Shown here piece after piece: positions 32,059 through 40,384 of a stretch of 64,000 nt of DNA (position 1 is its first letter; each line of letters begins with the position of its first letter). Under the pieces are notes generated by a model. That model had not been told where the DNA came from. It was given only the letters and a program-made list of their open reading frames with translations, and ran no database searches. The translations under genes and the position numbers were made by a program. Origin of the DNA: Opitutaceae bacterium (GTDB lineage Bacteria; Verrucomicrobiota; Verrucomicrobiia; Opitutales; Opitutaceae); NCBI GenBank assembly GCA_019634615.1, contig JAHCAZ010000007.1:1-64000 (forward strand), read 5' to 3'.

Positions 32059-33501
32059 TCATGACGCCCACCGCCACACCGTCGCAACGGCAAAGGTCAC
32101 CGCAAAGCCCAGCGCCAGCGGCAGCAGCGTGGCCACGGCGGTCCACTTGGCGCTGCCGGTCTCCTTGTAGATCGTGTAGATCGTCGTGCTGCACGGGTTG
32201 TGCAGCAGGCTGAAGAGCATAAGGTTCACGGCGGTCAGGAGCGTCCAGCCGCCCGCCTCCAGCAGCGACCGCGTCGCGTCGAGCGAGTCGAGCTCGAACA
32301 TCACGCCCGCGCCCTCGCCGATGCCCTGGCTGCCGGTCACGAGCACGGTGAGCATCAACACCGTCGGGATCACGATCTCGTTGGCGGGGATCGCGATGAT
32401 GTAGGCCAGCAGGATGACGCCGTTCAGCCCGAGCAGCACGCCGACCGGGTCGGCATAGTGCATCAGGTATTGGGCCAGGGAGACGCCGCCGACATTCAGG
32501 TTGGCGCTCAGCCAGATCACGGCGCCGGCGGGCACCGCGAAGACGATCGCGCGCCAGAGCACGAAGATCGTGCGGTCGATCAGCGACGTGTAGAGCGTCT
32601 GCCAGAAGCGCGGCGGGCGGTACGGCGGGAGCTCGAGGCTGAAGGCGGACACCTCCCCGCGGAGCACGGTCCGCGACAGCGCCCAGGAGACCGCGAGGGT
32701 GAAGCCGATGCCGAGCAGGGCCACCGCGGTGACCGCGCCGGCCGAGACCAGCCCCGCCCATTGCGCGGGCACGAGGCTGCCGATGAAGATGGTCGCGATG
32801 AGGATCTGCGTCGGCCAGCGGCCGTTGCAGAGGGAGAAGTTGTTCGTGAGGATCGCGAGCAGGCGCTCGCGCGGGCTGTCGATGATGCGCGTCGCGACGA
32901 CGCCGGCGGCGTTGCAGCCGAAGCCCATCATGAGGCTCATGGACTGCTTGCCGTGGGCGCCGACCTGCTTGAAGGCGCGGTCGAGGTTGAAGGCCACGCG
33001 CGGCAGGTAGCCGAAATCCTCGAGCAGCGTGAACAACGGGAAGAAGATCGCCATCGGCGGGAGCATCACACTGATGACCCAGGCGGTGGAGAGGTACACA
33101 CCGTCAACCAGCAGGCCCTTCAGCCACCACGGCAGGCCGAGGCTGGTCGCGAGCTCCCGCAGCACGGGCCACAGCCGGCCGACCAGCTGGTCGGCGATCA
33201 TGCCCGACGGCACGTTGGAGCCGATGATCGTGAGCCAGAACATCAGCGCGAACAGGAGCAGCATGATCGGGAAGCCCCACACGCGGCTCGTCAGGATCCG
33301 GTCGAGCGTGCGGTCCAGCGTCGGCCGCGCGGGGCGGCCCGGCCGGGCGACGGCGCGGTCGGCGATGCGGGCGGCATCGGCGTAGATCGCCTCGACGAGG
33401 ACCTCATGCACGTCGGCCGCGGTCTCGCGGCGGAGCCGGCGGGCGTTCTCGATGATGTCGGTCGCGCTCACGGCGGCGACCCCGGTTTGGATGGAAGCCA
33501 T
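32059..33501 (-). CDS. feoB: FeoB C-terminal permease, separate polypeptide
   Basis: This 480-residue protein is the membrane half of FeoB, the ferrous-iron transporter. It begins with the end of the helical region that normally follows the G domain ([20 protein letters not shown]) and continues with gate-domain helices: [61 protein letters not shown] and [17 protein letters not shown]. The conserved Cys in FGCNAAG and NPCST are retained. The GTPase part is encoded just upstream, ending 5 nt before this ATG and in another frame. Together they are 751 residues, the normal full length of FeoB, so this is a split FeoB or, less likely, a frameshift. Confidence 0.93.
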   Translation of the reverse strand: MASIQTGVAAVSATDIIENARRLRRETAADVHEVLVEAIYADAARIADRAVARPGRPARPTLDRTLDRILTSRVWGFPIMLLLFALMFWLTIIGSNVPSGMIADQLVGRLWPVLRELATSLGLPWWLKGLLVDGVYLSTAWVISVMLPPMAIFFPLFTLLEDFGYLPRVAFNLDRAFKQVGAHGKQSMSLMMGFGCNAAGVVATRIIDSPRERLLAILTNNFSLCNGRWPTQILIATIFIGSLVPAQWAGLVSAGAVTAVALLGIGFTLAVSWALSRTVLRGEVSAFSLELPPYRPPRFWQTLYTSLIDRTIFVLWRAIVFAVPAGAVIWLSANLNVGGVSLAQYLMHYADPVGVLLGLNGVILLAYIIAIPANEIVIPTVLMLTVLVTGSQGIGEGAGVMFELDSLDATRSLLEAGGWTLLTAVNLMLFSLLHNPCSTTIYTIYKETGSAKWTAVATLLPLALGFAVTFAVATVWRWAS

Positions 33502-33506
33502 GGTGA

Positions 33507-34322
33507 TCAGGAAGCGACGGCGGCCTGGGCCCGCTGGCCGCCGAGTTCGCCGCGCTGCAGCGCTGCGGCGAGGTTTTCGTCGCCGCCGAGGAGCCGCATC
33601 GCGACCCAGCGAGCGTTGGGCAGGTCGGGGTGCATCCGCCGAATCTGGGCGACGAGCTCGTTGAGGGCGGCGCGCACGGCCGGCGGCTCCTGTTCGAGCC
33701 GGTGTGGCCGGCAGACGACGCGGCCCGTGGCGACGTCGGCGATCGCCTGGAGCAGGGCCGGCAGGCCCTCGCCCGAGCGCGCGGACGTCGGGACCACGGG
33801 GATCCCGAGATCGCGCGCCAGCTGGCGGTCGTCCACCGTCAGCCCGTGGCGCCGCGCCTCGTCCATGAGGTTGAGGCAGAGGACCGCGCGATCGGTGATC
33901 TCGAGCACCTGCAGCGCGAGGTTGAGGTTGCGCTCGAGCCGCGAGGCGTCGACGACCACGACCGTGACATCGGGCTGGCCGAAGAGGATGAAGTCGCGGG
34001 CGACCTCCTCGTCGAGGCTGGTGGAGAGCAGCGAATAGGTGCCGGGCAGGTCGACGATCTTGTATCGCCGGTCGGCGTAGGCAAAGCCGCCCTCGGCGCG
34101 CGTGACGGTCTTGCCGGGCCAGTTGCCGGTGTGCTGGCGCAGGCCGGTGAGGGCGTTGAAGACGGTGCTCTTGCCCGTATTCGGATTGCCGGCGAGCGCG
34201 ACGATGTGGTCCCACTGGCCGGGGTTGACGCCAAGCTTCTTGAGATTGGCCGCGCGGTATACCTCGCATTTCGCGCAGGCCTCCGTCGGTGGCGCGATGG
34301 CGGTGTTGGGAACTTCACTCAT
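33507..34322 (-). CDS. feoB: FeoB GTPase domain, separate polypeptide
   Basis: This 271-residue protein is the cytoplasmic G domain and helical GDI part of FeoB. The G motifs are G1 GNPNTGKST (45-53), G3 DLPGTYS (91-97), G4 NLMD (151-154) and G5 SARSGEG. It ends shortly after [19 protein letters not shown], where a one-piece FeoB would continue into the membrane. The N-terminus has an extra CAKC motif (Cys16, Cys19) not usual in FeoB, which might bind metal. Its start overlaps the upstream DtxR-FeoA gene by 4 nt (ATGA). It should regulate iron passage through the permease encoded downstream. Confidence 0.93.
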   Translation of the reverse strand: MSEVPNTAIAPPTEACAKCEVYRAANLKKLGVNPGQWDHIVALAGNPNTGKSTVFNALTGLRQHTGNWPGKTVTRAEGGFAYADRRYKIVDLPGTYSLLSTSLDEEVARDFILFGQPDVTVVVVDASRLERNLNLALQVLEITDRAVLCLNLMDEARRHGLTVDDRQLARDLGIPVVPTSARSGEGLPALLQAIADVATGRVVCRPHRLEQEPPAVRAALNELVAQIRRMHPDLPNARWVAMRLLGGDENLAAALQRGELGGQRAQAAVAS

Positions 34323-35353
34323 GATGCGACCGCCTCCGTCGGGATGGTTTCACGGTTGCCGATGCGGATGAGCCGGGCCTGCTCCCGGCGCAGGGCGATC
34401 ACGGTGCCGCGGACGCGGTAGGCGATGGGGTCGCCCGACGGGCTGACCAGCTCGACCTCGATCATCGTGCCGGGCACGAAGCCGAGATCGAGCAGGCGCC
34501 GGCGCTCGGCGCCGCGGCAGGCCGCGCTGAGCCCGAGCATGCGGGCGCGCTCGCCCGGGTGGAGCTCGCTCAGGAACTCCTCGTCGAACAGGTCCTCGCG
34601 CGTGGTGCCGACCAGCGGCACGTAGGCGAGATTGTTGGCCAGGATCGGCGTCAGGTTGTGCTCGCGCCCGTCGGCCCAGAAGCGGATGCAGCCGTCCTCC
34701 TTGGCGAAGATGCATGCCTTCATCCCGGGCCGCAGGCCGAGGGCCTGGATCTGGCGGTAGACGGCCTCGGGCTCGTCCTCGATGTGGGCGATGAGCACCG
34801 GCGTGTCGAGCGGGGCGGTGCTGAAGGGCCGGCCGGTGTCGGCCGGCAGGTCGGCGCCCGCGGCCGGGATCGTGTCGCCGTGGGGATCGTGCAGGGGGTT
34901 GCCCAGGCGCGCCGCGAGGGCGTCGGCATCCTCGGGCGAAAGCTGGTGTTCCTTGCGCTCCGCGAGCTGGTGCCACTTGGCCTCGGCGACGCCGGTCTGC
35001 TCGGCCAGGTAGCTTTCCCAGAGCCGGTGGGCGCGGACGATGTGGAGGGCGAGTTCGCGGCCGGGCTGCCTGAGGCGGATGCGGCCCTCGCCGATGGAGA
35101 TCAGCCCGTGCGCCTCCATGTCGGCGATGAGGTCGGCCGCGGCGCCGTCGCGGATATGGAGCGCGCCGGCCACGCTGTTGAGCGTGGGCAGCTCGCCGTT
35201 GACCTCGCACTTGAGGACGTGCTTGAGGGCGTCCTCGCGCCGGACGCGGGCGGCGCGGACGCGGGCCTGTCGCCAGCGGGCGACGAGGCCGGAGTCGGGC
35301 CAGAGCAGCAGGGCCGCGATGATGACGAGGGAGACGATGAAGGGCAGGCTCAT
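34319..35353 (-). CDS. Membrane-anchored DtxR-FeoA fusion protein
   Basis: This 344-residue protein has one N-terminal membrane helix ([18 protein letters not shown]), a basic stretch, a DtxR/MntR-type winged helix and dimerisation region (about 40-160), a first FeoA/SH3-like region (about 180-250) and a C-terminal FeoA domain (about 261-335: [31 protein letters not shown]). The metal ligands of the DtxR/MntR family are kept: Asp41, His109, Glu113, His128, Glu132, Glu135 and His136, with Glu at the DtxR Cys102 position as in MntR. It is between a soluble DtxR homologue (9 nt upstream) and the FeoB GTPase (4-nt overlap). It may be an iron sensor that works on FeoB at the membrane. Confidence 0.88.
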   Translation of the reverse strand: MSLPFIVSLVIIAALLLWPDSGLVARWRQARVRAARVRREDALKHVLKCEVNGELPTLNSVAGALHIRDGAAADLIADMEAHGLISIGEGRIRLRQPGRELALHIVRAHRLWESYLAEQTGVAEAKWHQLAERKEHQLSPEDADALAARLGNPLHDPHGDTIPAAGADLPADTGRPFSTAPLDTPVLIAHIEDEPEAVYRQIQALGLRPGMKACIFAKEDGCIRFWADGREHNLTPILANNLAYVPLVGTTREDLFDEEFLSELHPGERARMLGLSAACRGAERRRLLDLGFVPGTMIEVELVSPSGDPIAYRVRGTVIALRREQARLIRIGNRETIPTEAVAS

Positions 35354-35362
35354 CTGGGTGGT

Positions 35363-36028
35363 TCAGCCGATTGCGCCGACGGCGATCTTGGCGGCCTCGG
35401 GCAGGCCGAGGGCGATCTCGCCCCCCGCGCGGATCTCGCAGTGCAGGACGCCGCTGGCCGCCTCACGGCGCACGACGCGGAGGCGCGTGCCGGGCTTGAG
35501 GCCGTTCTTCTGCACGAACTCGAGGAAATCGGCGCTCTGGTCGGTGATGCGCGTCACGCGGAGCGGTTTGTTGAGCGCGCACGTGGTCAGGTTCGCGCCC
35601 GCCACCTCCTCGGCCAGGTTGCCGGCGGCGTCCGGGATCGGGTCGCCATGCGGATCGGTCGTCGGGTGACCGAGGAAGGCATCGATCCGTGCGAGCACGC
35701 GCTCGGAGACCGCGTGCTCAAGGGCCTCGGCCTCCTCATGGACCTCGGCCCAGTCCATCTTGAGCGTGCGGACAAGAAAGGTCTCGACCAGCCGGTGCTT
35801 CCGCAGGACCGCCAGCGCGACCTGGCGCCCGGCGGGCGTGAGGCGCACGCCCTGCCGCACCTGGTGGTCGAGCAGCCCCTGCTCCGCGAGCGACTTGACC
35901 ATCGTGGTCACGGTGCCCGGCACGACCCCCATCGCCTCGGCGAGCACGCCCATGGGGACGATATGCTCGGGCCCCTCCGTGCGCAGGAGGATGGCCTTGA
36001 GGTAATTTTCGACGGTGATCGAAGCCAT
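35363..36028 (-). CDS. DtxR/MntR-family metal-dependent regulator
   Basis: This 221-residue cytoplasmic protein has a winged helix (ITVENYLKAILLRTEGP, MGVVPGTVTTMVKSLAEQGLL), the metal-binding dimerisation helices and a C-terminal SH3/FeoA-like domain (about 145-221). Ligands His78, Glu82, His97, Glu101, Glu104 and His105 are present; the first-helix ligand (Asp8 of MntR, Met10 of DtxR) is Asn. It is the first gene of the feo operon, so it likely represses the operon with Fe(II) or Mn(II). It is divergent from the ABC permease gene across about 130 nt. Confidence 0.92.
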   Translation of the reverse strand: MASITVENYLKAILLRTEGPEHIVPMGVLAEAMGVVPGTVTTMVKSLAEQGLLDHQVRQGVRLTPAGRQVALAVLRKHRLVETFLVRTLKMDWAEVHEEAEALEHAVSERVLARIDAFLGHPTTDPHGDPIPDAAGNLAEEVAGANLTTCALNKPLRVTRITDQSADFLEFVQKNGLKPGTRLRVVRREAASGVLHCEIRAGGEIALGLPEAAKIAVGAIG

Positions 36029-36049
36029 GACGGGCAGTAGGGGGATTGG

Positions 36050-36087
36050 TTTTGAAAAGGCAAGACCTTCTTTTTGAAGGCTCAAAA
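36050..36087. promoter_or_regulatory. AT-rich dyads between dtxR-type gene and ABC permease
   Basis: TTTTGA (36050-36055) and TCAAAA (36082-36087) flank CCTTC-TTTTT-GAAGG (36066-36080). This is the most AT-rich part of the divergent spacer and the natural place for promoters and a DtxR-type operator. I cannot match it to a known operator consensus. Confidence 0.35.
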
Positions 36088-36157
36088 AGCGGGCGAGCGA
36101 TGGACCCTCCCACTTCCGCCTTGCCGCCCCAAATCCCCGCGCCTGACACTCCCCGCC

Positions 36158-37852
36158 GTGTCGACCTCCTTTGCGCGCATCGTCTTCGCCCTTACGGCCT
36201 GCTTTTTCGCCGCGTTCTTCATCTGGCCGATCCTGCAGATCCTCAAGGGCGGGTTCATCGATGCCGACGGTCGCTTCACCCTCGCCTACCTGACGGCCCT
36301 CCTCGCCGACCCCGTCTACCTGGGCGGGCTGCGCAACTCCTTCTTGCTCGCGTGCGCCACCACGACGCTGGCGCTGCTCCTGGCGCTGCCGCTCGCGTTC
36401 ATCTCCGACCGGTTTCTGTTTCCCGGGAAGGCGCTCCTCGGCTCGCTGATCCTGATCCCGATGATCCTGCCGCCGTTTGTCGGCGCGATCGGCATCAAGC
36501 AGATCTTCGGGCAGTACGGCGCGGTCAACAGCCTCCTCATCTCGCTCGGCCTGCGGCCGGAGGGCTGGACCTTCGACTGGTTCGCCGCGAACCAGTTCTG
36601 GGGCGTGGCCGTGGTGCAGGCGCTGTCGCTCTACCCGATCATCTACCTCAACGCGGTCGCCGCCCTCGCGAACATCGACCCGGCCATGGAGGAGGCGGCG
36701 CAGAACCTCGGTTGCACCGGCTTCCGGCGCTTCTGGAAGATCACGCTCCCGCTCATCAACCCCGGCCTCTTCGCCGGCGGCACGATCGTGTTCATCTGGG
36801 CCTTCACCGAGCTCGGCACGCCGCTGATCTTCGACTACGCGCAGGTGACGTCGGTGCAGATCTTCTACGGCCTGAAGGACATCGGCGGCAACCCGTTCCC
36901 CTTCGCGCTGGTGGCGGTCATGCTGGCGAGTTCCGTGGCGCTCTACGCGATCGGCAAGGGCCTCTTCGGCCGCGCCCACTACGCGATGATGGCCAAGGCC
37001 ACGAGCACCGGCGGCCCGCGGGCGCTGCCGCTCGGCCAGCGCTGGCTGTGCACCGCGCTGTTCGGCGGCGTCATCGCCCTCGCGATCCTGCCGCACGCCG
37101 GCGTCATCCTCGTCGCCTTCTCGAGCGAGTGGTACGGGACGGTCCTGCCGCAGAACTACACGCTGGAGAACTTCGACCTCGCGCTCGGCCACGACCTCAC
37201 GGTGCCGGCGATCGCGAACAGCCTGAAGTTCGCGAGCATCTCGACCCTCATCGACATCGTCCTCGGCATCGCCATCGCCTACGTGGTGGTCCGCTCGAAG
37301 CTCGCCGGGCGGCAGATCCTCGACTTCCTCGCCATGATGCCGCTGGCCGTGCCCGGGCTCGTGCTGGCCTTCGGCTACCTCGCGATGTCGCAGGAGGGCA
37401 AGTTCTTCGCCTTCATCAACCCGGTGAAGGACCCCACGATCCTGCTCATCATCGCGTACTCGGTCCGCCGCCTCCCCTACGTCGTGCGCAGCGCGGCCGC
37501 GGGTTTCCAGCAGACGAGCGAGACGCTGGAGGAGGCGGCCCAGAACCTCGGCTGCCCGCCGCTCAAGTCGCTCTGCAAGGTGACTCTGCCGCTGATCGCG
37601 GCGAACCTGATCGCCGGCGGCCTGCTCGCGTTCGCCTTCGCGATGCTCGAGGTGTCGGATTCGCTGGTGCTCGCGCAGAAGCAGCTGTTCTACCCGATCA
37701 CCAAGGCGATCATGGAACTCTTCCAGCTCCTCGGCGACGGCAAGTTCATCGCCAGCGCGCTCGGCGTGTGGGCCATGGCCTTCCTCGGCGTGACGATCGT
37801 CGGCATGAGCCTCCTGCTCGGCAAGAAGCTCGGCGCCATCTTCCGCGTGTGA
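36158..37852 (+). CDS. Two-domain ferric-iron-type ABC transporter permease
   Basis: This protein of about 564 residues is two fused permease domains, as in FbpB/SfuB-type iron(III) permeases. Each half has the ATPase-docking EAA loop: EEAAQNLGCTGFRRFWKITL and EEAAQNLGCPPLKSLCKVTL. About twelve membrane helices are seen. I prefer the GTG at 36158 (VSTSFARIVFALTACFFAAFF) because it leads into the first helix; an in-frame ATG at 36074 would add a Pro-rich, charged leader. No ATPase or binding-protein gene lies in the window beside it. Being divergent from the feo operon suggests control by the same metal regulator. Confidence 0.9.
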   Translation: MSTSFARIVFALTACFFAAFFIWPILQILKGGFIDADGRFTLAYLTALLADPVYLGGLRNSFLLACATTTLALLLALPLAFISDRFLFPGKALLGSLILIPMILPPFVGAIGIKQIFGQYGAVNSLLISLGLRPEGWTFDWFAANQFWGVAVVQALSLYPIIYLNAVAALANIDPAMEEAAQNLGCTGFRRFWKITLPLINPGLFAGGTIVFIWAFTELGTPLIFDYAQVTSVQIFYGLKDIGGNPFPFALVAVMLASSVALYAIGKGLFGRAHYAMMAKATSTGGPRALPLGQRWLCTALFGGVIALAILPHAGVILVAFSSEWYGTVLPQNYTLENFDLALGHDLTVPAIANSLKFASISTLIDIVLGIAIAYVVVRSKLAGRQILDFLAMMPLAVPGLVLAFGYLAMSQEGKFFAFINPVKDPTILLIIAYSVRRLPYVVRSAAAGFQQTSETLEEAAQNLGCPPLKSLCKVTLPLIAANLIAGGLLAFAFAMLEVSDSLVLAQKQLFYPITKAIMELFQLLGDGKFIASALGVWAMAFLGVTIVGMSLLLGKKLGAIFRV

Positions 37853-37865
37853 GCGGCCCCGTCGC

Positions 37866-38726
37866 ATGCCGCTCCTGCTGCTCGCGTCGCTCGTCTGGGC
37901 CTTCTCGTTCGGCCTGATCAAGGGCCAGCTCGCCGGCCTCGACGCCACGGCCGTCGCCACGCTGCGGCTGCTGTGTGCGCTGCTGGTCTTCCTGCCGTTC
38001 CTGCGCCGCCGGGGCCTCCCGGCGCGCGTGCAGGTGCGCCTCGCCGCGATCGGCGCGGTGCAGTTCGGCCTGATGTACGTCCTGTACCTCCGCGCCTTCG
38101 CGGTGCTGCAGGCCTACGAGGTCGCGCTGTTCACGATCTTCACGCCCGTGTACCTCGCGCTCCTCGACGCCGCCGTCGAGCACCGCTGGCATGCCCGCCA
38201 CCTCGCGGCCGCGGTGCTGTCGCTCGCCGGCGCCGGCGTCCTGCTGTGGCACGCCGGCGTGGGCACGGGCGCCGTCGGCGGCTTCATCCTCGTGCAGGGC
38301 TCGAACCTCTGCTTCGCCGCCGGCCAGCTGGCCTACAAGCGCCTGCGCCCGCGGCTGGAGGGCGTCGCCGACGCCGCGATCTTCGCCCTGCCCTACGCCG
38401 GCGCGCTCGCGGCCACCGCGGTGGCGTCGTTGTTCACCACGGACTGGACCGCCTTTCGGCTCACGCTCCCGCAGGCCGGCGTGATCGCGTACCTCGGCAT
38501 CGTCGCCTCCGGCCTCTGTTTTTTCTGGTGGAACCTCGGCGCCACCCGCGTCAACACCGGCACGCTCGCCGTGTTCAACAACGCCAAGATCCCCCTCGGC
38601 GTGACCGTCTCGCTCCTGTTCTTCGGCGAATCCGCCAACCTCCCCCGCCTGCTCCTCAGCGCCGCCCTGATGCTCACCGCCGTCGCCGTCGCCGAGCGCT
38701 GGCTCAACCGATCCAAGACCATTTAA
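37866..38726 (+). CDS. EamA/DMT-family transporter
   Basis: This 286-residue protein has ten hydrophobic helices in two EamA repeats (LLLLASLVWAFSFGLIKGQL; FILVQGSNLCFAAGQLAYKR), typical of drug/metabolite exporters. The substrate is unknown. The ATG at 37866 lies 13 nt after the ABC permease stop, so they are probably co-transcribed. Its TAA stop at 38724-38726 shares its last two bases with the AACC edge of the hairpin repeat that follows. Confidence 0.9.
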   Translation: MPLLLLASLVWAFSFGLIKGQLAGLDATAVATLRLLCALLVFLPFLRRRGLPARVQVRLAAIGAVQFGLMYVLYLRAFAVLQAYEVALFTIFTPVYLALLDAAVEHRWHARHLAAAVLSLAGAGVLLWHAGVGTGAVGGFILVQGSNLCFAAGQLAYKRLRPRLEGVADAAIFALPYAGALAATAVASLFTTDWTAFRLTLPQAGVIAYLGIVASGLCFFWWNLGATRVNTGTLAVFNNAKIPLGVTVSLLFFGESANLPRLLLSAALMLTAVAVAERWLNRSKTI

Positions 38727-38900
38727 CCACGGATTTCACGGATGACACGGATCGGATACCTGCGGATGTGGCGTCGCTGGATGGCCACAAAAGGCACAAG
38801 AGGCACGGAACAAGGCATTCCGATTATGTGCCTTTTTGTGGCGATCCAGCCGGCTACATCCGGCACTATTCCATCCGTGAAATCCGTGTAATCCGTGGTT
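38725..38900 (+). repeat. Long nested hairpin of period-9 phrases (AACC...GGTT element)
   Basis: The outer arms (38725-38752 and 38873-38900) match at 25 of 28 positions when one is reverse-complemented. Each holds three CACGGAT units spaced exactly 9 nt. Further in, CTGGATGGCCACAAAAGGCA (from 38778) is mirrored by a stretch ending GATCCAG near 38848; these arms carry CACAAAAGG, CACAAGAGG and CACGGAACA units, also with a 9-nt period. The intermediate parts pair too (GCGGATGTGGC with GCTACATCCGG). The whole could fold into one hairpin of about 176 nt. It starts at the stop codon of the DMT gene and ends 16 nt before the next ATG. Confidence 0.88.
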
Positions 38901-38915
38901 CAATTTCCCTCTCCC

Positions 38916-40382
38916 ATGACCCCCGCCCTCCCCAACGTCGCCGCGCTCGGTAACTGGCTCCACTCCTGGGTGCAGCCCAATGGTGCCATTCATGGCTTCC
39001 ATAATCACCCGGTCTGGGGCGTGAATCCCTACCGGCTGGCCGACTTCACGGCCGGCCACACCACCTGGGCCTCGCCGTTTCTCGCCGGCTTGGCCGAGGC
39101 CATCGCCCTGCGGCCCGACCCACGCGCCAAGGCCCTGCTCGAGCGGATGGTCGAGTTCCAGACGACGTCGTTCCTGCCCGACGGCCAGTACGACCACATC
39201 GGCTTCAACGCCGGCGAGATCTGCAAGAAGGGCCTCATCCACAACGCCCTCCCCAACACCTCCCTCGGCCTCACCGCCCTGCGCGCCCGCGACTGGCTCG
39301 CGCCGCGCCTGCTCGACCAGATCCGCGCCGCCATCATCCGCAACCTCGACACCGGCTGCCTGCCGTACGGCAAGCACGGCCGCCCCGACCCCTCGTCGGT
39401 CGCCAACCAGGATTACGCCCGCATCTGGGCCAAGCTGCTCTACACGCAGGCCTTCGGCGACAAGCGCTGGTACGACACGACCCGCGAGGACGTCGACTAC
39501 ATGATCAAGACGTTCCACATCGCCGGCATGCCCGACGCCGACAGCGCCGGCACGCTGCGCGTCCTCGGCATCAAGGACATCCTCGAGCCCTCCGAGTACT
39601 ACGGCCTCATGATCTGTCCGCTGCTGCTCGCGGCCGAGATCTACGGCGACGAGACGTACATCGACGAGGCCGCCAAGCTCTGCCGCCACGTCGCCCGCTC
39701 CCACTGGATCGACCACCGCGGCCAGACGCGTTGCCACCGCATGTGGTACTACGCCGGCAACCGCTGGCACCTCAACCGCGGCCCGATGCTGATCGCCGGC
39801 ATGGGCGATTCCCTCGAGGGCATCCAGCGCTACGTGCGCCACCGCCGCGACCCCGAGCTCGAGGCCTTCCTCGCCGCCTGCGACCGGACCTACGCGACCT
39901 ACCAGCACCCGCGCGGCTTCCTCGTCTCGGGCACCGGCTGGCAGAGCGAGGTCGACATCGCCCCGAGCACGGGCTGGCAGAGCCACGACTTCCGCCACCT
40001 CGTCCACCGCCACGGCGTCGACGCCGGCTTCTGGGACGCGTTCTTCGCGCCGGATGACCGCACGTCGGTGCTCCTCGGCGACCAATGCCTCTGGCTCGAG
40101 CGCGGCCAGAACTGGGCCATCGGCGACTACCTCTGGCAAAGCGTCTTCGGCCTCGTGGGCCGCAAGGACTGCGTGCGCTTCGGGCCCGACCTCCCCGACT
40201 GGATCGAGGGCGGCTGGCATCCGCCGAAGAATTACGCGATGCCCGACCGGCCGGTGTTCATCAAGACCGACGACCATATCGCCCTGTGGACCGGCCTTCC
40301 CGAGCAACTGGCGGTGACGTCGATCGCCACCCACCCGTACGTGCCCGGACCGGCGATGTCGGGCGCGTCGCGGGCGCCGTAG
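38916..40382 (+). CDS. Cytoplasmic protein with probable alpha-barrel fold, function unknown
   Basis: This protein of about 488 residues has no signal peptide. Repeated helical segments with aromatic and acidic residues (LADFTAGHTTWASPFLAGLAEA, ALLERMVEFQTTSFL, YYGLMICPLLLAAEIYG, EAAKLCRHVARSHWI) suggest an (alpha/alpha) barrel of the kind found in carbohydrate-active enzymes, but I cannot name a family. Conserved-looking stretches include PDGQYDHIGFNAGEICKKG and GTGWQSEVDIAPSTGWQSHD. The ATG at 38916 is preferred, because an earlier GTG at 38895 lies in the hairpin repeat. It ends 2 nt before the convergent nuclease/phosphatase gene. Confidence 0.75.
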   Translation: MTPALPNVAALGNWLHSWVQPNGAIHGFHNHPVWGVNPYRLADFTAGHTTWASPFLAGLAEAIALRPDPRAKALLERMVEFQTTSFLPDGQYDHIGFNAGEICKKGLIHNALPNTSLGLTALRARDWLAPRLLDQIRAAIIRNLDTGCLPYGKHGRPDPSSVANQDYARIWAKLLYTQAFGDKRWYDTTREDVDYMIKTFHIAGMPDADSAGTLRVLGIKDILEPSEYYGLMICPLLLAAEIYGDETYIDEAAKLCRHVARSHWIDHRGQTRCHRMWYYAGNRWHLNRGPMLIAGMGDSLEGIQRYVRHRRDPELEAFLAACDRTYATYQHPRGFLVSGTGWQSEVDIAPSTGWQSHDFRHLVHRHGVDAGFWDAFFAPDDRTSVLLGDQCLWLERGQNWAIGDYLWQSVFGLVGRKDCVRFGPDLPDWIEGGWHPPKNYAMPDRPVFIKTDDHIALWTGLPEQLAVTSIATHPYVPGPAMSGASRAP

Positions 40383-40384
40383 CG

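Noticed and set aside
33490..33520. FeoB split as a sequencing frameshift
   Set aside because: It cannot be excluded, but a proper stop, a 5-nt gap and an ATG in a good place, plus the position after the G domain, favour a real split.
32059..34269. Single 736-codon frame covering both FeoB parts
   Set aside because: Its first about 255 codons are read in a frame with Arg/Pro-rich nonsense, whereas the real GTPase motifs lie in another frame that ends at 33507.
38725..38900. Period-9 repeats as a CRISPR array or minisatellite
   Set aside because: Units are too short, there are no unique spacers of 30-40 nt and no cas genes, and the arms are inverted and not in a uniform direct array.
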